Below are positions 30,820 to 42,065 of a stretch of DNA of 64,000 nucleotides, piece after piece. Source of the stretch: Chaenocephalus aceratus (lineage: Eukaryota; Chordata; Actinopteri; Perciformes; Channichthyidae). Under the pieces are notes generated by a model. It saw only the letters and a list, made by a program, of their open reading frames with translations. It did not search any database and had not been told where the DNA came from. The stretch covers positions 40,173,168 to 40,237,167 of the forward strand of contig CM043787.1 in the NCBI GenBank assembly GCA_023974075.1, written 5' to 3'. Numbering within the stretch: the first letter of the stretch is position 1; every line of letters starts with the position of its first letter. Both the position numbers and the translations under genes were made by a program.

Positions 30820-32490
30820 CAGGGGTGGGGAACCTTTTTCCTCTCAAGGGCCATTTCAATTTTTTTCAACATCCTCCGAGAGCCGTACAAATTATTGACC
30901 CTCTGCTTAAAATCACAGCACATTCATTTGGCCTTTCTTTCATGCTGTGCAAAGAAAAAGCAACCTCTTAATCCAGATATCTTGCCATGACTCGCGCATG
31001 CATTCACGTGCACGGTTGTGGCATGGCCACCAAACAGAAGATATGGACACAAGATGTGTGCAAATGTATTTAGTTTCCTATCCATGGACATGATTTAAGT
31101 GGGGGGGACCCTAACCTCCTCTTTTTAAATATTGAAGTTGAAAGCATCAATCTGGTGCACTTTGAGAGCAAAATGAAGAGATCTATGGAAACATCTCTCA
31201 ACACCCATATGAAACAGAACTGTAAGCAGATTTACTTTTTCTTTATGGATATTTTATAGGGATGTCCCGATCACCTTTTTTTGCTCCCGATCCGATTCCG
31301 ATCATTTGATTTTGACAATCTGCCGATACCGATTTTTCCCGATCCGATCTTTATGCAATGCATTAAGAGAAAAAAAAGGTAACAGATAACGGCTGGTCAT
31401 CCAACGCGATGAATTCAGCTATCTAGTTATTTGTTTGGCCTTTTCACTGTTCTGGGGCAGTTTCTCTTTCCTTTTAAAAGTCTCTGAAAGTGTTGGTTGT
31501 TTCAGTGCCGTTACCTGAGTGGCCGCTGTGTACTCGTCGTGTTGTTGATGGTGTTTGTTTCTCAGTGTAGCGTATTAGATTGGTTGTGTTGAACGTAGCT
31601 CTGTTCTTTCCACCACGCGGAACCTCTGCCTTGCAAACATTGCATCTGGCTGTTACACTGCCTTCGCTTTCAATTTTATAATACTTCCAAACTCCTGACA
31701 TTTTCTCTGTCCCGACTCCCGAGTCACCAGCTGAACGTAGCCTCTCGTTAGCTTACTGCTACTATTAGACACTGCGCCCTGCCCACTCTGTTGCCAGATT
31801 TCCGAGAAATAAGCAACCAGGTCTATGAAAACAAGCCCAAAGAAAGCAACACATTACATGATGTGTGTAATTTTAAACCAAAACTAAGTCCTTTCAAGTC
31901 CTTTCAAACTGTATTCTTGTTTATTAATAACAACTTTTTTTTACTGTCATATAGTATTTTATACCTGTTTACTTTAGTCTCTTGTTTTTTGATAACTATA
32001 ATGATCATATAAAGATGGGCCTTTACCTCACTGGTTGGAGAAAAGGCTTCTTATATTCGTTAGCATAGCTAGCTAGCCAGATGCTAATAACAACAAAGTT
32101 ATTGACTGTATGATCAGAATGACAGATGAACAGATCGCCACTGGGCTTACAACTAAGACACAGCCAGGCAAAAACTGCAGCATGTGTAGCCTACGGACTT
32201 ATGGGTACTGCCATTTTTTTGAAGTCCCGGAGTGGCGTTCTAGTGCTCTCCGTCAGCACTGCACCCCTGTCAGACGAGACATATACCACGTGATGACACG
32301 TTAGGCTCGTGTTGTGTTCAAGGACCATGACCGTTGCCAGGAAAAACAGGCACTCGCTCGTTTAATTATTTTGCGGTCAAGATTTCTTAATTTTTTTCTT
32401 TTTTGCGTGTGTGTTTATAAATTACCTCGAGGGCCAAACCAAATGTCTCGCGGGCCGTATACAGCCCGGGGCCGGAGGTTCCCACCCCTG
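30820..32490 (+). mobile_element. hAT non-autonomous element, family K copy 2
   Basis: Begins CAGGGGTGGGGAACC and ends with the inverse GGTTCCCACCCCTG. Perfect 8-bp duplication CCCTAGGC at 30812-30819 and 32491-32498. It landed one base inside the left end of hAT X. Element B2 (31257-31890) is inserted in its middle. Otherwise it matches copy 1 at 4439-5358 in inverse orientation. Confidence 0.93.
31257..31890 (-). mobile_element. hAT-like element B2, right end deleted, with BED-finger remnant
   Basis: Starts TAGGGATGTCCCGATCACC and matches B1. The right TIR is missing; the join to K sequence shows a short TCCTTTCAA repeat. It preserves the uninterrupted site (CAATGCATTAAGAG) corresponding to piggyBac copy 1. 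The minus-strand frame 31474-31701 encodes a BED-type finger (VWKYYKIES, ARCNVCKAEVPRGGK, FNTTNLI), the N-terminal DNA-binding domain of many hAT transposases. The remainder of the transposase is absent. Confidence 0.82.
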
Positions 32491-32553
32491 CCCTAGGCAG
32501 ACCCGGCGCCAGAACAAATCTACCGTGATGTACTGTGCAGGTCCCTCCATTAA

Positions 32554-35316
32554 CCTGTTAAAACCCGAGCCTGTTTTTCAGGTTTCAGGCTCGAAAATGA
32601 CATTCCCAGAACAAATGACTAACTTCACTTCTAAAAGGTTTATATGAATAATTGTTGTTATCAAAGCAAGGTTACATCTGTGAGTTGGATGTAGAAGTAT
32701 CAGAATCAATATAGATGTTTCTGTTGTCAGAGTAAATTCAGATGGAACATAGCAAAAAAATGTAAATTCCTGTCTCCGCCTAAAGAAAACCCATTACTTA
32801 TAGTGAAGACCAACCTTGAATGATGGGTTAGTAGCCTAAATGCTTTAGGAATCCAAAGTATAACATAATAAGTACCCTGTATCAAGATTGAGGCAAAACA
32901 AGTGACATTTGACCTTTTTAGAGAGGTTTATGAAAATAAAGTCCAGGCAGAATAAGCTTTGGGCACATTTGGTTCCATCAGTGCCATTTGACCTTTTTCA
33001 GGTACCAGACTATAAAAATCATTGTATTACATTGAATCATCACTCTCGGTATTTATTCCACCCAAAACAAACAAAAAAAATGTACAAAAAAAATATATAT
33101 ATATTTTTGTGAGTGTGTGTAGGTGTGTGTAAGTGTAGGCGTGTGTGTGTGTATGTGTAGCTGTGTGTATGTGTAAGTGTAGCTGTGTGGGTATGTGTAC
33201 CGTAGGTGTGTAAGTGTAGCTGTGTGGGTACGTGTAGGTGTGTATGTGTAAGTGTAGCTGTGTGTGTATGTAACTGTACCAACGCACTATACAATAAAAC
33301 TACACTGTAGGTCATTGTGTGTTGGTGTACTTGCACAATAAAAAAAACGGAAACATAGGTAACATTTTACTCCAACTGGGGCAGATTTATTTCAAACATT
33401 TTACCAACACACTATAGGCATGTAAAAACAAACATTTTACCAAGGTACTATACAATAAAACCACACTGTAGGTTTGTAAAAACAACAAATATTTTATCAA
33501 CACACGATACAATAAAATCACACTAGGTATATAAAAAGCCACAAGTATTTTTTTTTTTTAAATAACCACTCGCAAAACGTTATACCTACCTGAATGTTCC
33601 AGTATTTAGGTCGTGCCACTCCCTGAAACAGTTATTTTGACAGTGAAGCACAGAGGGACCTGGCACTTCCTGCAGTACACAGGTGTCTTCACCCTTTTGA
33701 GTCCAGCATCTAGGCACCTCCTGCAGTTCTTCCTGACCTTGGTGGCATCTTCCCCATAATACTCGGCATGCATGTGGGTGGTGGAGGAGGGGGGTGGTGG
33801 AGGTGCAGGGCCTTCAGCAAACTCAACAATTCTGCAGCAAGCTGCTCCCTGAAAGTCTTCTGGGTGTGTGGCTTTGTCCTGCTGGGGTCACACCCTCATC
33901 TAACAAATGTGGAAAAACAAAGAGATTAGATTAATTCACTGGCTTTATACTTATAGGATAATATTGGACTATAAATGAATAATATTACACCAAATAAATA
34001 AGTAAACACATGTATATTCATTCCACTGGCCATTCATTTAGAAAATGTAACTCCAAAAAGACAAGTAACACCATTTAGCATTTTGCCCTAATCATTCCTG
34101 TAGCTTCTTGGCTAAGCTAACACTGTGATGCAGTTCCACCAAACACATAAGTAATATATAAAAAGGATAATATTGGACTATAAATGAATAATATTACACC
34201 AAATAAATAAGTAAACACATATATATATATATTCATTCACTGGCCATTCATTTAGAAAATGTAACTCCAAAAAGACAAGTAACACTATTAGCATTTTGTC
34301 TAATCATTCCTGTAGCTTCTTGGCTAAGCTAGCACTGTGACGCAGTTCCACCAAACACATAAGTAATATATAAAAACAGAGAGATTACATACCTGTTGTG
34401 GAAGTTCAACATCCGAGTCACTACTGTCCGGATCCAGGTCTGGCTGGAGGAGATCTTCATCATCCTACGAAGAGTCATCTGGTATGATCATAGCTATCGT
34501 CAGCTAGCATCTCTAGCACCTGCTCTGTGGTGAAGCTCTCCCTTCTGGCTGCGTAATGCGTAATGGAGCCAGAGCGGGCGTAGTTTATAATACGCAGGAT
34601 CATATCTTTGGAACCCATTGGTCGATTTGGGTGATTGACACCCTTTTCTGAACCGTTAGAGCCAATAGAATCGAGTGACAGTTAGTAAGTCCCGCTAAAC
34701 ACTTACGTCAAGTAGAGAGAGGTTTGCGTAATAGCACGTGAGACAGCAGTAGCTCGGGACTGCGAACGTTATACCTACTCTGCTGCATGAATGTAATGAT
34801 AGAGTATCAGGAACAATTCTAAAGTGACTAAGAGACATTGGATTAACCTTAAACAGCGTTTTTATTCCTTGAACAAGAGCTTTGATCACAAAACAGCAAC
34901 GGGCAAGACATAATTATTGTATGGTTTTGAAAACTGTTTTTTTCTTCTCTGTTCTGGCTGCTAGCTCAGTGAGTTTGTGTCCTACAGTGATGAAACTTAT
35001 AACAAAAATAATCTGTGGAGTATCAGCTTTCAGATGATATTAGTCTGTGCAGAAAATATTAAGTTTTAAAGATCGTTTTTGCTAGTTAGCACCGGAAGTA
35101 GCATCTTCCCGTTTTAGCTAAGGGCTAATGCTAACGCTTCTTGTGAGACTTGTGTTTTGTTTCTGTAAAAATGGTTCTTATCGTCAGTTAGCTGAGATTC
35201 TTCTCGTAATCTGGTATAACACATTAATAGGTTTTTAAATATTAAGATGCCCTGAGACACAGTGTTGTGAAAAAAAAACAGGGTCCCCGTCGGCGGGGAC
35301 CTTCGGGCTTAACAGG
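32554..35316 (-). mobile_element. piggyBac element, copy 2, inverted relative to copy 1
   Basis: TTAA at 32550-32553 and 35317-35320. Ends CCTGTTAAAACCC and the inverse GGGCTTAACAGG. It is collinear with copy 1 when reversed: palindrome (one change) at 35282-35301, acidic exon 1, intron with the tandem duplication, cysteine-rich exon 2, and the CA-rich minisatellite at 33105-33290. 2763 bp. It interrupts the last recognised exon of the hAT X transposase. Confidence 0.92.
33586..34491 (-). pseudogene. Broken copy of the two-exon piggyBac-derived frame
   Basis: Exon 1 (34393-34491) has a TAG stop at the position of the ninth serine codon of copy 1 (TCG to TAG). Exon 2 (33586-33896) has an extra G after its start and further indels near the proline stretch, but the Cys motifs of the C-terminal domain are still visible. 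Splice sites resemble copy 1. Non-functional as read. Confidence 0.75.
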
Positions 35317-38038
35317 TTAACAGAGGACCATTCCTGCAGCACCTCATTACAGTCAGCCTGTAGAAATTTGCCGGCAAGGAGCTGCAAATTGGCTACGTAA
35401 ATGGCTCATCTCCAGTTGCTGCCTGAGGGCTCAGCACATGGAAGGCCCCCTAAAAGTCCAGATTCTGAAACCTCCTCTCCAGGCTCTCCAGCAGGCATCG
35501 CAATATGGATCCATCACCTAACCATAACAGCAACGGATTATTAAACTGAAACTTGTGTCCATATTCAAAACCACTTAATAGGCATCTAGTATTAACAGGA
35601 TCCTCCCTCTTAAGCCACCTTTTGTATTATTGTTTGCTACGATTGCACTTTGACTTTAGCTCTAGATTATGCTCTTAGTCGCTTGTTTAGAAAGGAGATA
35701 TACTTGTGAGTTCTGGTGAGTAGAAGCGTCTACTAAATGCTAAATCTAAAGCAAACATACCTGGCTCCTGAACCGGCCCCAGAGCTCTTCCCTGGTCAGT
35801 CCCTTTCTTGTCCTTCTCTTGTTCCTCTCCTCCTCATGGACAATACTGTAAGCCCCAAGTCCGCAGGGTTGTCCAGGTCTGCATGGAGCTTGAAAGGAAA
35901 GACCCTGGTGGCTGATGGTCTCCAGCATCTTTAATTGCTCGGAGGCAGGCCATTGTCACAGGGACCTAATAACAAAGACAGAGTAGGTGTATAAGCAGCA
36001 GATATCTGGTTAGTATGAGCAGTGTATGGACAGTGGTTGTCAAAAATAAAACATTGGAAAGTATACCTGCACTTTCAGAGCAAGGAAGTTGACATTTTCC
36101 TTCTGAAACAGCCTTGATAGCCTGCTGATATGTGGCAGCACATCTGCTTGCAGGTAGACCGATCCACAAATCGGTAGGTGGCAAGCCATACCAACCCCTT
36201 GGCTTTTGGGCATTTCTTATGCTCCGTCTCCTCAGCCTAGGACAGCGGTCAGGTTCCGGTCTGTAGGGTTGAAACAGCCATGGCTTGCAAAGCCAGCGTT
36301 TGGTCCTTCACTTCCTAAAAATTATTTAGAGCCACAAGTCAACAAATGAAAGCATATTAAGTCCATATCAGGTGCCTCCAAATATGGGAAGGTTTTTTTT
36401 TCCCTTTTCAATTAACTTCACTTTCAGTTATCCTCTCCTCTCCTATCACTCCTGATGAGGCGTCCTTGCAGCACAGGGCGAGGCGGTGTGCGGCCCATTG
36501 TCAACCAACACCATCCATGGGAAGGTGTCCCTGTATCTGCTGGCCACCTCCATTCACTCTCCCTGTTTCAGGACAAACATGTTTTAGTTTTAAGCTTGCA
36601 GTGATAATCAACCTTGTTTTTGTTGTTAGTTCATACCAGTCATGACGCTGCTCCATCTGTCCCCAGGCATAAATCCTCTGGGTGGGAATGTTCTTTTTTG
36701 TGAGGATCGTTCTTATTGCCTTGACTATGGTGTCAGCTCTGCCATCGCTGACTGTCACCAGGTCCAGAAATTGGCTTGTAAAGCAGCCCATTTTTGTCCA
36801 TGTATCTGATGAACATATTAAACAGTCAGACTGACTCAACAGATGTAGGTTTTTTGGGATAAGCCTTATTTGTTTATTATTACTACCCAATCAGTGGCGG
36901 TGGGAATATGTTGTTTGCCCCGATCAGATTCAAATTCCAGGACTACGTGAAAGAACAACAAGCTAGCAAACCGCCACCAACTGTGATTGGTTTTAAAGAA
37001 ATAGAGCGTTTCCCAGGTCCCAGGTTCCTAGGTCTGGCTATGCAAGACTATATTAAACATAATAAGACACGTCATTCAAAATTATTTTAAGTCTTAATTG
37101 TTGTCATTCTTGGATAAAAATTATACCTAACGTGAACATCGAGCTGCTTCTTCACAGACACATCTGTGGTCTCGTCCACCTCAAGCCCAATTGCCACAGA
37201 AGCACTCATGTTTGCCAAGATAGGCTCTTCAACGACACTGCCCAGGATTTCTAACATCTCATCGATGATTCGGTGAGATGTGTAGTTGGTCTTCCCGATC
37301 TTAAAGAAAACAAATGCATTTAAGATTAAATATTGCACACTTTTTTTGTGATGAAGTTGATTAAAGAAAGCATTAACTTACCTTTAATTTCTCAAAATAC
37401 TGGCAGCCAAGTAGTTCTGCGAGCTCCAAAAGGTCAGCATAGTTCGTATGGTGAGCATGTTCTTTTTTCGTGAGGTGGTAGAGGCACTTAAAACCAACAA
37501 TCACCGCTTCGTGTTCAAGGGTGATAACTGGGTCAAAGGCGACCAGCACTGAGGACCCTGTTGAAAGGTAAACAAAATAAAAATAAAAATGGTAATGTAT
37601 TATAGTCTACTGTGTTGTTTGTACTATGTTGACCTGCTGAGGGACTGCAGATGAAAACTAGCTTAGGTCTACTAGCTAAATCTGTCACATTTACATTGAT
37701 GTAAAACCTGATATGTTGATTAATGTGCATTCTTTTCTTTTAAATAAATAAACTGAAACAGTAGGCCTATAGTATTAGTGAATTTTACCTTGAATCAGTG
37801 CGGCGTGTGCCTTCACACTCTCTTGATGGTGCTTAGTGGCAGCATGCTTATCAAGGTAGTCGCTTCGGAAAAGCATGCACCCAACCTCAATAAATGGCCG
37901 TGTAGAAACCCCCCTCTTCGGTGCTTGCTTGTGTTGGCGGCACAAGCGGCAGAACATTCCTGTCGGGACAAGATCTTTGATATATATTTTTTTTTCTTTA
38001 AGAGGTTGTGGCTACTGTATGGTCGTTAAAACATCTGA

Positions 38039-39188
38039 GGCTGCGGCCACACGAGGATGAAAACGGCTAAACGCATAGGATTAACGCAAACGCAAACAAG
38101 CTTCCGTCCACACGCAATAGTTATCCGGATAGTGTCTGTCCACACGAGACAGCTCCGTTTAGCTCCAACCGCTGGAGAAGCTGCAGTACATATGCCGAGC
38201 CTGTACGTGGCGCTGTAACTTCCTCCACAAAAGCAGCGAAGAAGCATGGTTGTCATGGTTGCCCTTCTGTTTATTCTCCGCGGTGGGGGCCGAGGGAACC
38301 GGGCAGAGTTTTTCGCCAGTGAACGTGTATTAAAGTTTCAATCTTCCGGACAAAATTATAAAAGTGCCGGTCAAAGGTCTTCTTTGTTATTTATTGAGCT
38401 TTAAAACAAATGAATAACGACTCTATATAATATAATAATAAAATACACGGAGCCTCTCTTTTTCCTCCCTCTCTTCGGACAGCGTCAGTGTCTGTCTCAT
38501 GCAGCAGCTGATCCAGTAATGAGTGACCCGGCCGACAGTAAAAATAACATATTTATAACTAGTTTAGGGAGTTTGAGAGGTAATTAAAATAGCTAAGGGT
38601 GATGATCTGACTTGAAGTGTGTGTTTTGCTGCAGCGGGAGGAGCTGCAGGTGAGCAGAGCTGCGTGTCTCCGTCCTGTCAGATTAGACTTCACTCGCGTT
38701 TAGGTCCATATCGAGAGAAAGATAAATAATCTGAATTCAGGGTGCAGTTTACTTTGACGCGGGGGTGAGCAGGGAGAGGCGGGGCTATTGCCTCATCATT
38801 ATTGCTGTAGATGTTGCACAAACAACTGTAGCATGGTCAATAGCGTCCGGAGCACGATAGCAACTCTGCGATCCGCCATTGTTGTTGTTGTTGGTGGCGA
38901 AACACTTCAGCAATGGCGCGGGGTAAGCGGAGGTGAGCAGAAGAGGTGGGGAGAGGCGGGGCTATTGCGCAATCACTATCAGTGATCTGAAAATGTTCGG
39001 ATAGGGCGTACACACGGAGCCGTTTGACCCCCAAGAGCGTTGCGTATGCATTTCTATCCACCTTGGGACCCGTTATCGTTTCCTCAGTCGTTTAGTGCCG
39101 TATTCGGTCGTCCTCGTGTGGCCGAACGGTCTATATGACACTAAACAGTAACGCAAACGACCGAATTCGTCCTCGTGTGGCCGCAGCC
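38039..39188. mobile_element. Harbinger-like non-autonomous element F2
   Basis: Same family as 11962-12852: GGCTGCGGCCACACGAGGA ... CCTCGTGTGGCCGCAGCC, 3-bp duplication TGA at 38036-38038 and 39189-39191. About 260 bp longer than F1, mainly extra sequence near 38580-38660 and 38800-38940. It lies in an intron of the hAT X transposase. Confidence 0.85.
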
Positions 39189-39657
39189 TGAGAGATCAAG
39201 CCCCTAACTGCTTCATATGTTAGATACTCACCATGGTTAGCTGTGTTGTACAGCCAAGGTTTGAACCTCGGGTTCTCCATCCACCCTGGATCAAATTCTG
39301 ATTGCCGGTGCCCTGCTCTTTCTGATCCTCCTACCTCTGACCTTCTGACAGCAGCACCTTGCTCCTCTCTTCTATCCTGACTTGCTCCTTCACCTCCTCT
39401 GCTCTGGCCTACTCTCATCGCATGTCCGGTCTAGTACGAGATATCAGTCAATACAATTGTACATTTAAACAACTACTTAAAAACTATTTCCCAAAAAGTG
39501 TGTATCCATTTGCTCCCCTTTGAAAAACATTGCTGCCAGACAACAGAGACCCACCTCCCTAACTTCACCCAACTAACCTCCTCCTCATCACCACGATCAT
39601 CACTTCTCTTTCGTTTGCTGACAATCCAGCCTTTTAAACTCATCTGAAAATAACATA

Positions 39658-40107
39658 AGGCAAGGCAAGGCAAGTTTATTTATATAGCACTTTTCAACAC
39701 AAGGCAATTCAAAGTGCTTTAAAAAAATGAAAGACATTAAGCATTAAAAAAGAAAAGCTGATAAAATAAACATTAAAAGGAAAAATACATGGATAAAAGT
39801 TAGTGCAGTTTAAGATATGAATAGTTCAATTAAAAGCAGCGACATAAAGAAAAGTCTTCAGCCTGGATTTAAAAGTAGTAAGAGTTGCAGCGGACCTGCA
39901 GGTTTCTGGGAGTTTGTTCCAGATATTTGGAGCATAATAACTGAACGCTGCTTTACCATGTTTAGTTCTGACTCTGGGGACAGAAAGCTGACCAGTCCCT
40001 GAAGACCTGAGAGATCTGGATGGTTCATCATTTAGCAGGAGGTCAGTAATGTATTTTGGGCCTAAACCATTCAGTGCTTTATAAACCAGCAGCAATATTA
40101 TGATCAT
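39658..40107 (-). mobile_element. L2-like LINE 3' end, 5'-truncated
   Basis: Minus-strand 93-codon frame with VYKALNGLGPKYITDLL, SLRSSGTGQLSVPR and APNIWNKLPETCRS...FKSRLKTFL, the C-terminus of fish L2/CR1-group ORF2. A 3' UTR with AAGTGCTATATAAATAAA follows, then a (CTTGC)n tail at 39658-39673. Short tandem tails are usual for L2. Inserted in hAT X, just upstream of its second recognised exon. Confidence 0.88.
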
Positions 40108-40554
40108 AAGATGTGATGAACAATCTATTACACTGGGTGTTAACTAGCTAAACTAGCTAGTTAGCTAGCTGTCATTCATTCTTAACTGTAGGCTTTTATC
40201 AAAGTATTAATTTACTTAATCTAAATGTAACACCATTTTAAATTATAATAACTTACATTTATGGCGTTATGACCTTCTTCTTCTTCTTGAGGTGATTGTG
40301 TCCAAACAAAGCTATGTCTGCTTCAACTTGCTGTTGTCTGTCTTGTCAGGCAGCTTTCCTTCAGCTCTGAAAATGACAACTTTCCCGCGTATCGGTGGCA
40401 CGAAAAGTTGCCGCTAGCAGCGGCGCGTATATTTCAGCAGCGGCGCTGCGCCGCCGCTGTTTGCATATAGGGGAAACACAGACTATATTTAGGGTCGATA
40501 TGTGTTGACCTTACTTTAAAATAGCAGATCTCTGTGACCGGATATAGTTTGGCT

Positions 40555-40860
40555 TAGACGAGGACACATACAGTAAAACGCAAACGCAAAAAAGTATTCC
40601 GTTCACACGCATTCGATTCATTAACGTGTCCGTTCACACTAGACCGCTGGAAATGCTGTAGTACATATGCCAGGCCTGTAAGTGGCGCTGCTGCCGCCAC
40701 AAAATACACCAAAAGCAGAAGCGAAGAAGCGGAGCATGGTTGTCATGGTTGCCCTTCTGTTTTTTCTCCGCGGTGGACGGCGTGCTCTCCTGCTGTATAT
40801 CTCAGGTACAGGTAGTCCACCAGCAGATACCACCCCACCCCCCCCCCCCCCCCCCACAGA
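40555..40860. mobile_element. Diverged F-like fragment with C-run
   Basis: Shares AACGCAAACGCAAAAAAG, TCCGTTCACAC, GTACATATGCC and GGTTGTCATGGTTGCCCTT with F1/F2 but lacks the complete termini. A C-run of about 17-18 bases lies near 40840-40856, a likely sequencing-difficult spot. Confidence 0.6.
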
Positions 40861-40989
40861 GCGGACCAAGGCAACGAAACTTAAAATAAGAAGCAGCATT
40901 TTATGGCACACTATGCATGGGGCCACCTTGAGGGGGTTTCCCGACATGTTGTTTCAGTAAAATAAAGGGTGTTTCATGTTGTCGTTGCT

Positions 40990-41103
40990 GTGGACCTTCT
41001 TAATACCTTGGAAAATGCCATTTAATACTTTTTAATAGCCTTAATTTTCGCTAAATTGATTTATCAACTTTTAATACTTTTTAAGACCCCGCGGACACCC
41101 TGA
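40990..41103 (-). mobile_element. hAT terminus fragment
   Basis: Minus strand begins CAGGGTGTCCGCGGGGTC then TTAAAAAGTATTAAAAG, a terminus found on fish hAT repeats as far as I recall. The other end was not identified. It abuts and cuts the first exon of the hAT X transposase. Confidence 0.55.
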
Positions 41104-41561
41104 GCTTGTGACATTAAGGCGTGCTGCTGCAACGGCAGGTGCAGGGTCGCCAGCAGCTGCATCGGCTGCAGTTCTTTCATCGCTATTTCGTTGTAAGAAA
41201 TCCTTAGACCTTTTGAGCCAATTTCTGATGTCCATTGTGTAATTCAAACATAAATGGGAGTCTACAGAATGCACAATAAACAAATCCAGAATAGGCGGCA
41301 GAGTGTGACGCTGTGATTGGTCTAAATGTGGACGAATCACAAATCACAACAGACACATGAATTTATTTGACATAGCCTGCGATTTTTTTTGTTTTAGTTA
41401 CTATCTGACATCACATACATCGTAGATAAAAGTTCAGTTTATTTATAACAAAAACATTTTTTTACATTTGTATAAATAATAAAAATCGTCTTTATTGGGG
41501 GAGGGCAAGAATGTCAAATGGGAGGGCCTGGCCCTCCCACGGCGCCGGGCATGCCCCTAGG

Positions 41562-41854
41562 CCTTGAATGTCAAGAATCTGGCGGGCCCTCTCCTTAGCA
41601 GATAAGCTAAATGTCTTAAGGAGAAGGCCTTTAATCGCCTCATATTTGCCATGGTGTGGGGTGTCAGCGATAAATCCCACCAACCTGGATGACGTGGAGC
41701 TTCCCAGCGCTGCTACTACATGGTAGTATTTCAAATCCCCATCACGGACTTGTCGGCAGGCGAAGTGCGCCTCCACGTGTACAAACCACGCCGCAGCGGC
41801 ATGCTCCCGAAACTCCAGCAGCTTTACAAAAACATCGCTACTAGCCATGTTCAT
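41562..41854 (-). pseudogene. Gypsy gag N-terminal part
   Basis: Minus-strand frame from MNMASSDVFVKLLEF through AWFVHVEAHFACRQV, YYHVVAALGSS and RARQILDIQGLG, a fish Gypsy gag N-terminal region. The frame continues at 30810 after removal of hAT X. The start is about 25 bp downstream of the primer site. The stretch itself is open. Confidence 0.85.
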
Positions 41855-41878
41855 TGAGTCTTCGGAAACTTTCTCGAA

Positions 41879-41894
41879 GACGTCGGGGTCACCA
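41879..41894 (-). promoter_or_regulatory. Gypsy primer-binding site
   Basis: Minus-strand TGGTGACCCCGACGTC begins two bases after the ...CTACA end of the 5' LTR. This is the usual primer-site sequence of many fish Gypsy elements. Confidence 0.8.
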
Positions 41895-41895
41895 G

Positions 41896-42065
41896 TGTAG
41901 AGCCGGTGAATGGGAGTCGGAGGCGAGGTGTTCAGTATGGAACTCCACACTTTATTATCATGAAACATCAGACAGGTCATAGTTAACTGTTACTGCATGT
42001 GACGCTAGCATGAATGGAACGAACCACCACCCGGTGCCCTCGCTAACGGGTCGGTCCGGTAACAC
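41896..42065 (-). repeat. 5' LTR of the Gypsy element, U3 side lost
   Basis: About 150-170 bp similar to 24673-24830, including the AATAAAGTGTGGAG signal. Similarity to the 3' LTR stops near 42060, where the U3 start should follow. So the 5' end of the element is truncated or replaced. Confidence 0.75.

Larger units (their letters stand above)
35321..41235 (-). pseudogene. Spliced hAT transposase, ZNF862/C17orf113-like, decayed
   Basis: Exons read on the minus strand: MDIRNWLKRSKDF start (41235 to about 41104); MSLKGWIVSKRKRSDD (from 39643); WMENPRFKPWL ending at donor G|GTGAGT (39232); TTF-type finger MFCRLCRQHK...H...H (37789-37959); HHTNYADLLELAELLG (37382-37557); IGLEVDETTDVSVKKQL with the hAT catalytic-type Asp (37127-37299); DGRADTIVKAI and GTDGAAS with frameshifts (36637-36806); AAHRLALCCKDAS (from 36562) with an in-frame stop; DVLPHISRLSRLFQ (ending 36067); VPVTMACLRAIKDA (from 35965); LESLERRFQNLDFLGAFHVL (from 35517). 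Consensus GT-AG sites and kept phases support splicing. The C-terminal dimerisation region is missing. Confidence 0.82.
30819..41553 (-). mobile_element. Large hAT element X inside Gypsy gag
   Basis: Ends are CAGACCCGGCGCC (the C at 32498, displaced by K2; the rest from 32499) and the inverse GGCGCCGGGCATG (41553). Flanked by 8-bp CCCCTAGG at 30811-30818 and 41554-41561; removing X rejoins the gag frame. It carries a multi-exon ZNF862-like transposase on the minus strand (35321-41235). Nested in X: hAT K2 (30820-32490), piggyBac copy 2 (32554-35316), Harbinger-like F2 (38039-39188), an L2 end (39658-40107) and further fragments near 40.5-41.1 kb. Confidence 0.88.
24673..42065 (-). mobile_element. 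Ty3/Gypsy LTR retrotransposon, minus strand, riddled with insertions
   Basis: Reading on the minus strand: partial 5' LTR (41896-42065), primer site, gag, protease, RT, RNase H, integrase, polypurine tract, 3' LTR (24673-24883). Native sequence is about 3.4 kb (24673-25440, 28138-29745, 30317-30818, 41562-42065); the rest is later DNA transposons. Internal sequence shows frameshifts, stops and a deletion fusing RNase H to integrase, so the copy is dead. Order PR-RT-RH-IN and the C-terminal GPY/F-like segment identify Ty3/Gypsy. Confidence 0.9.

Noticed and set aside
36908..37090. Plus-strand 60-codon frame between hAT X exons
   Set aside because: It lies in an intron of a minus-strand pseudogene and has no recognisable domain.
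39131..39418. Single 95-codon minus-strand frame as an independent gene
   Set aside because: Only its centre is coding-like and it belongs to one exon of the hAT X transposase; the end runs through a splice donor into element F2.
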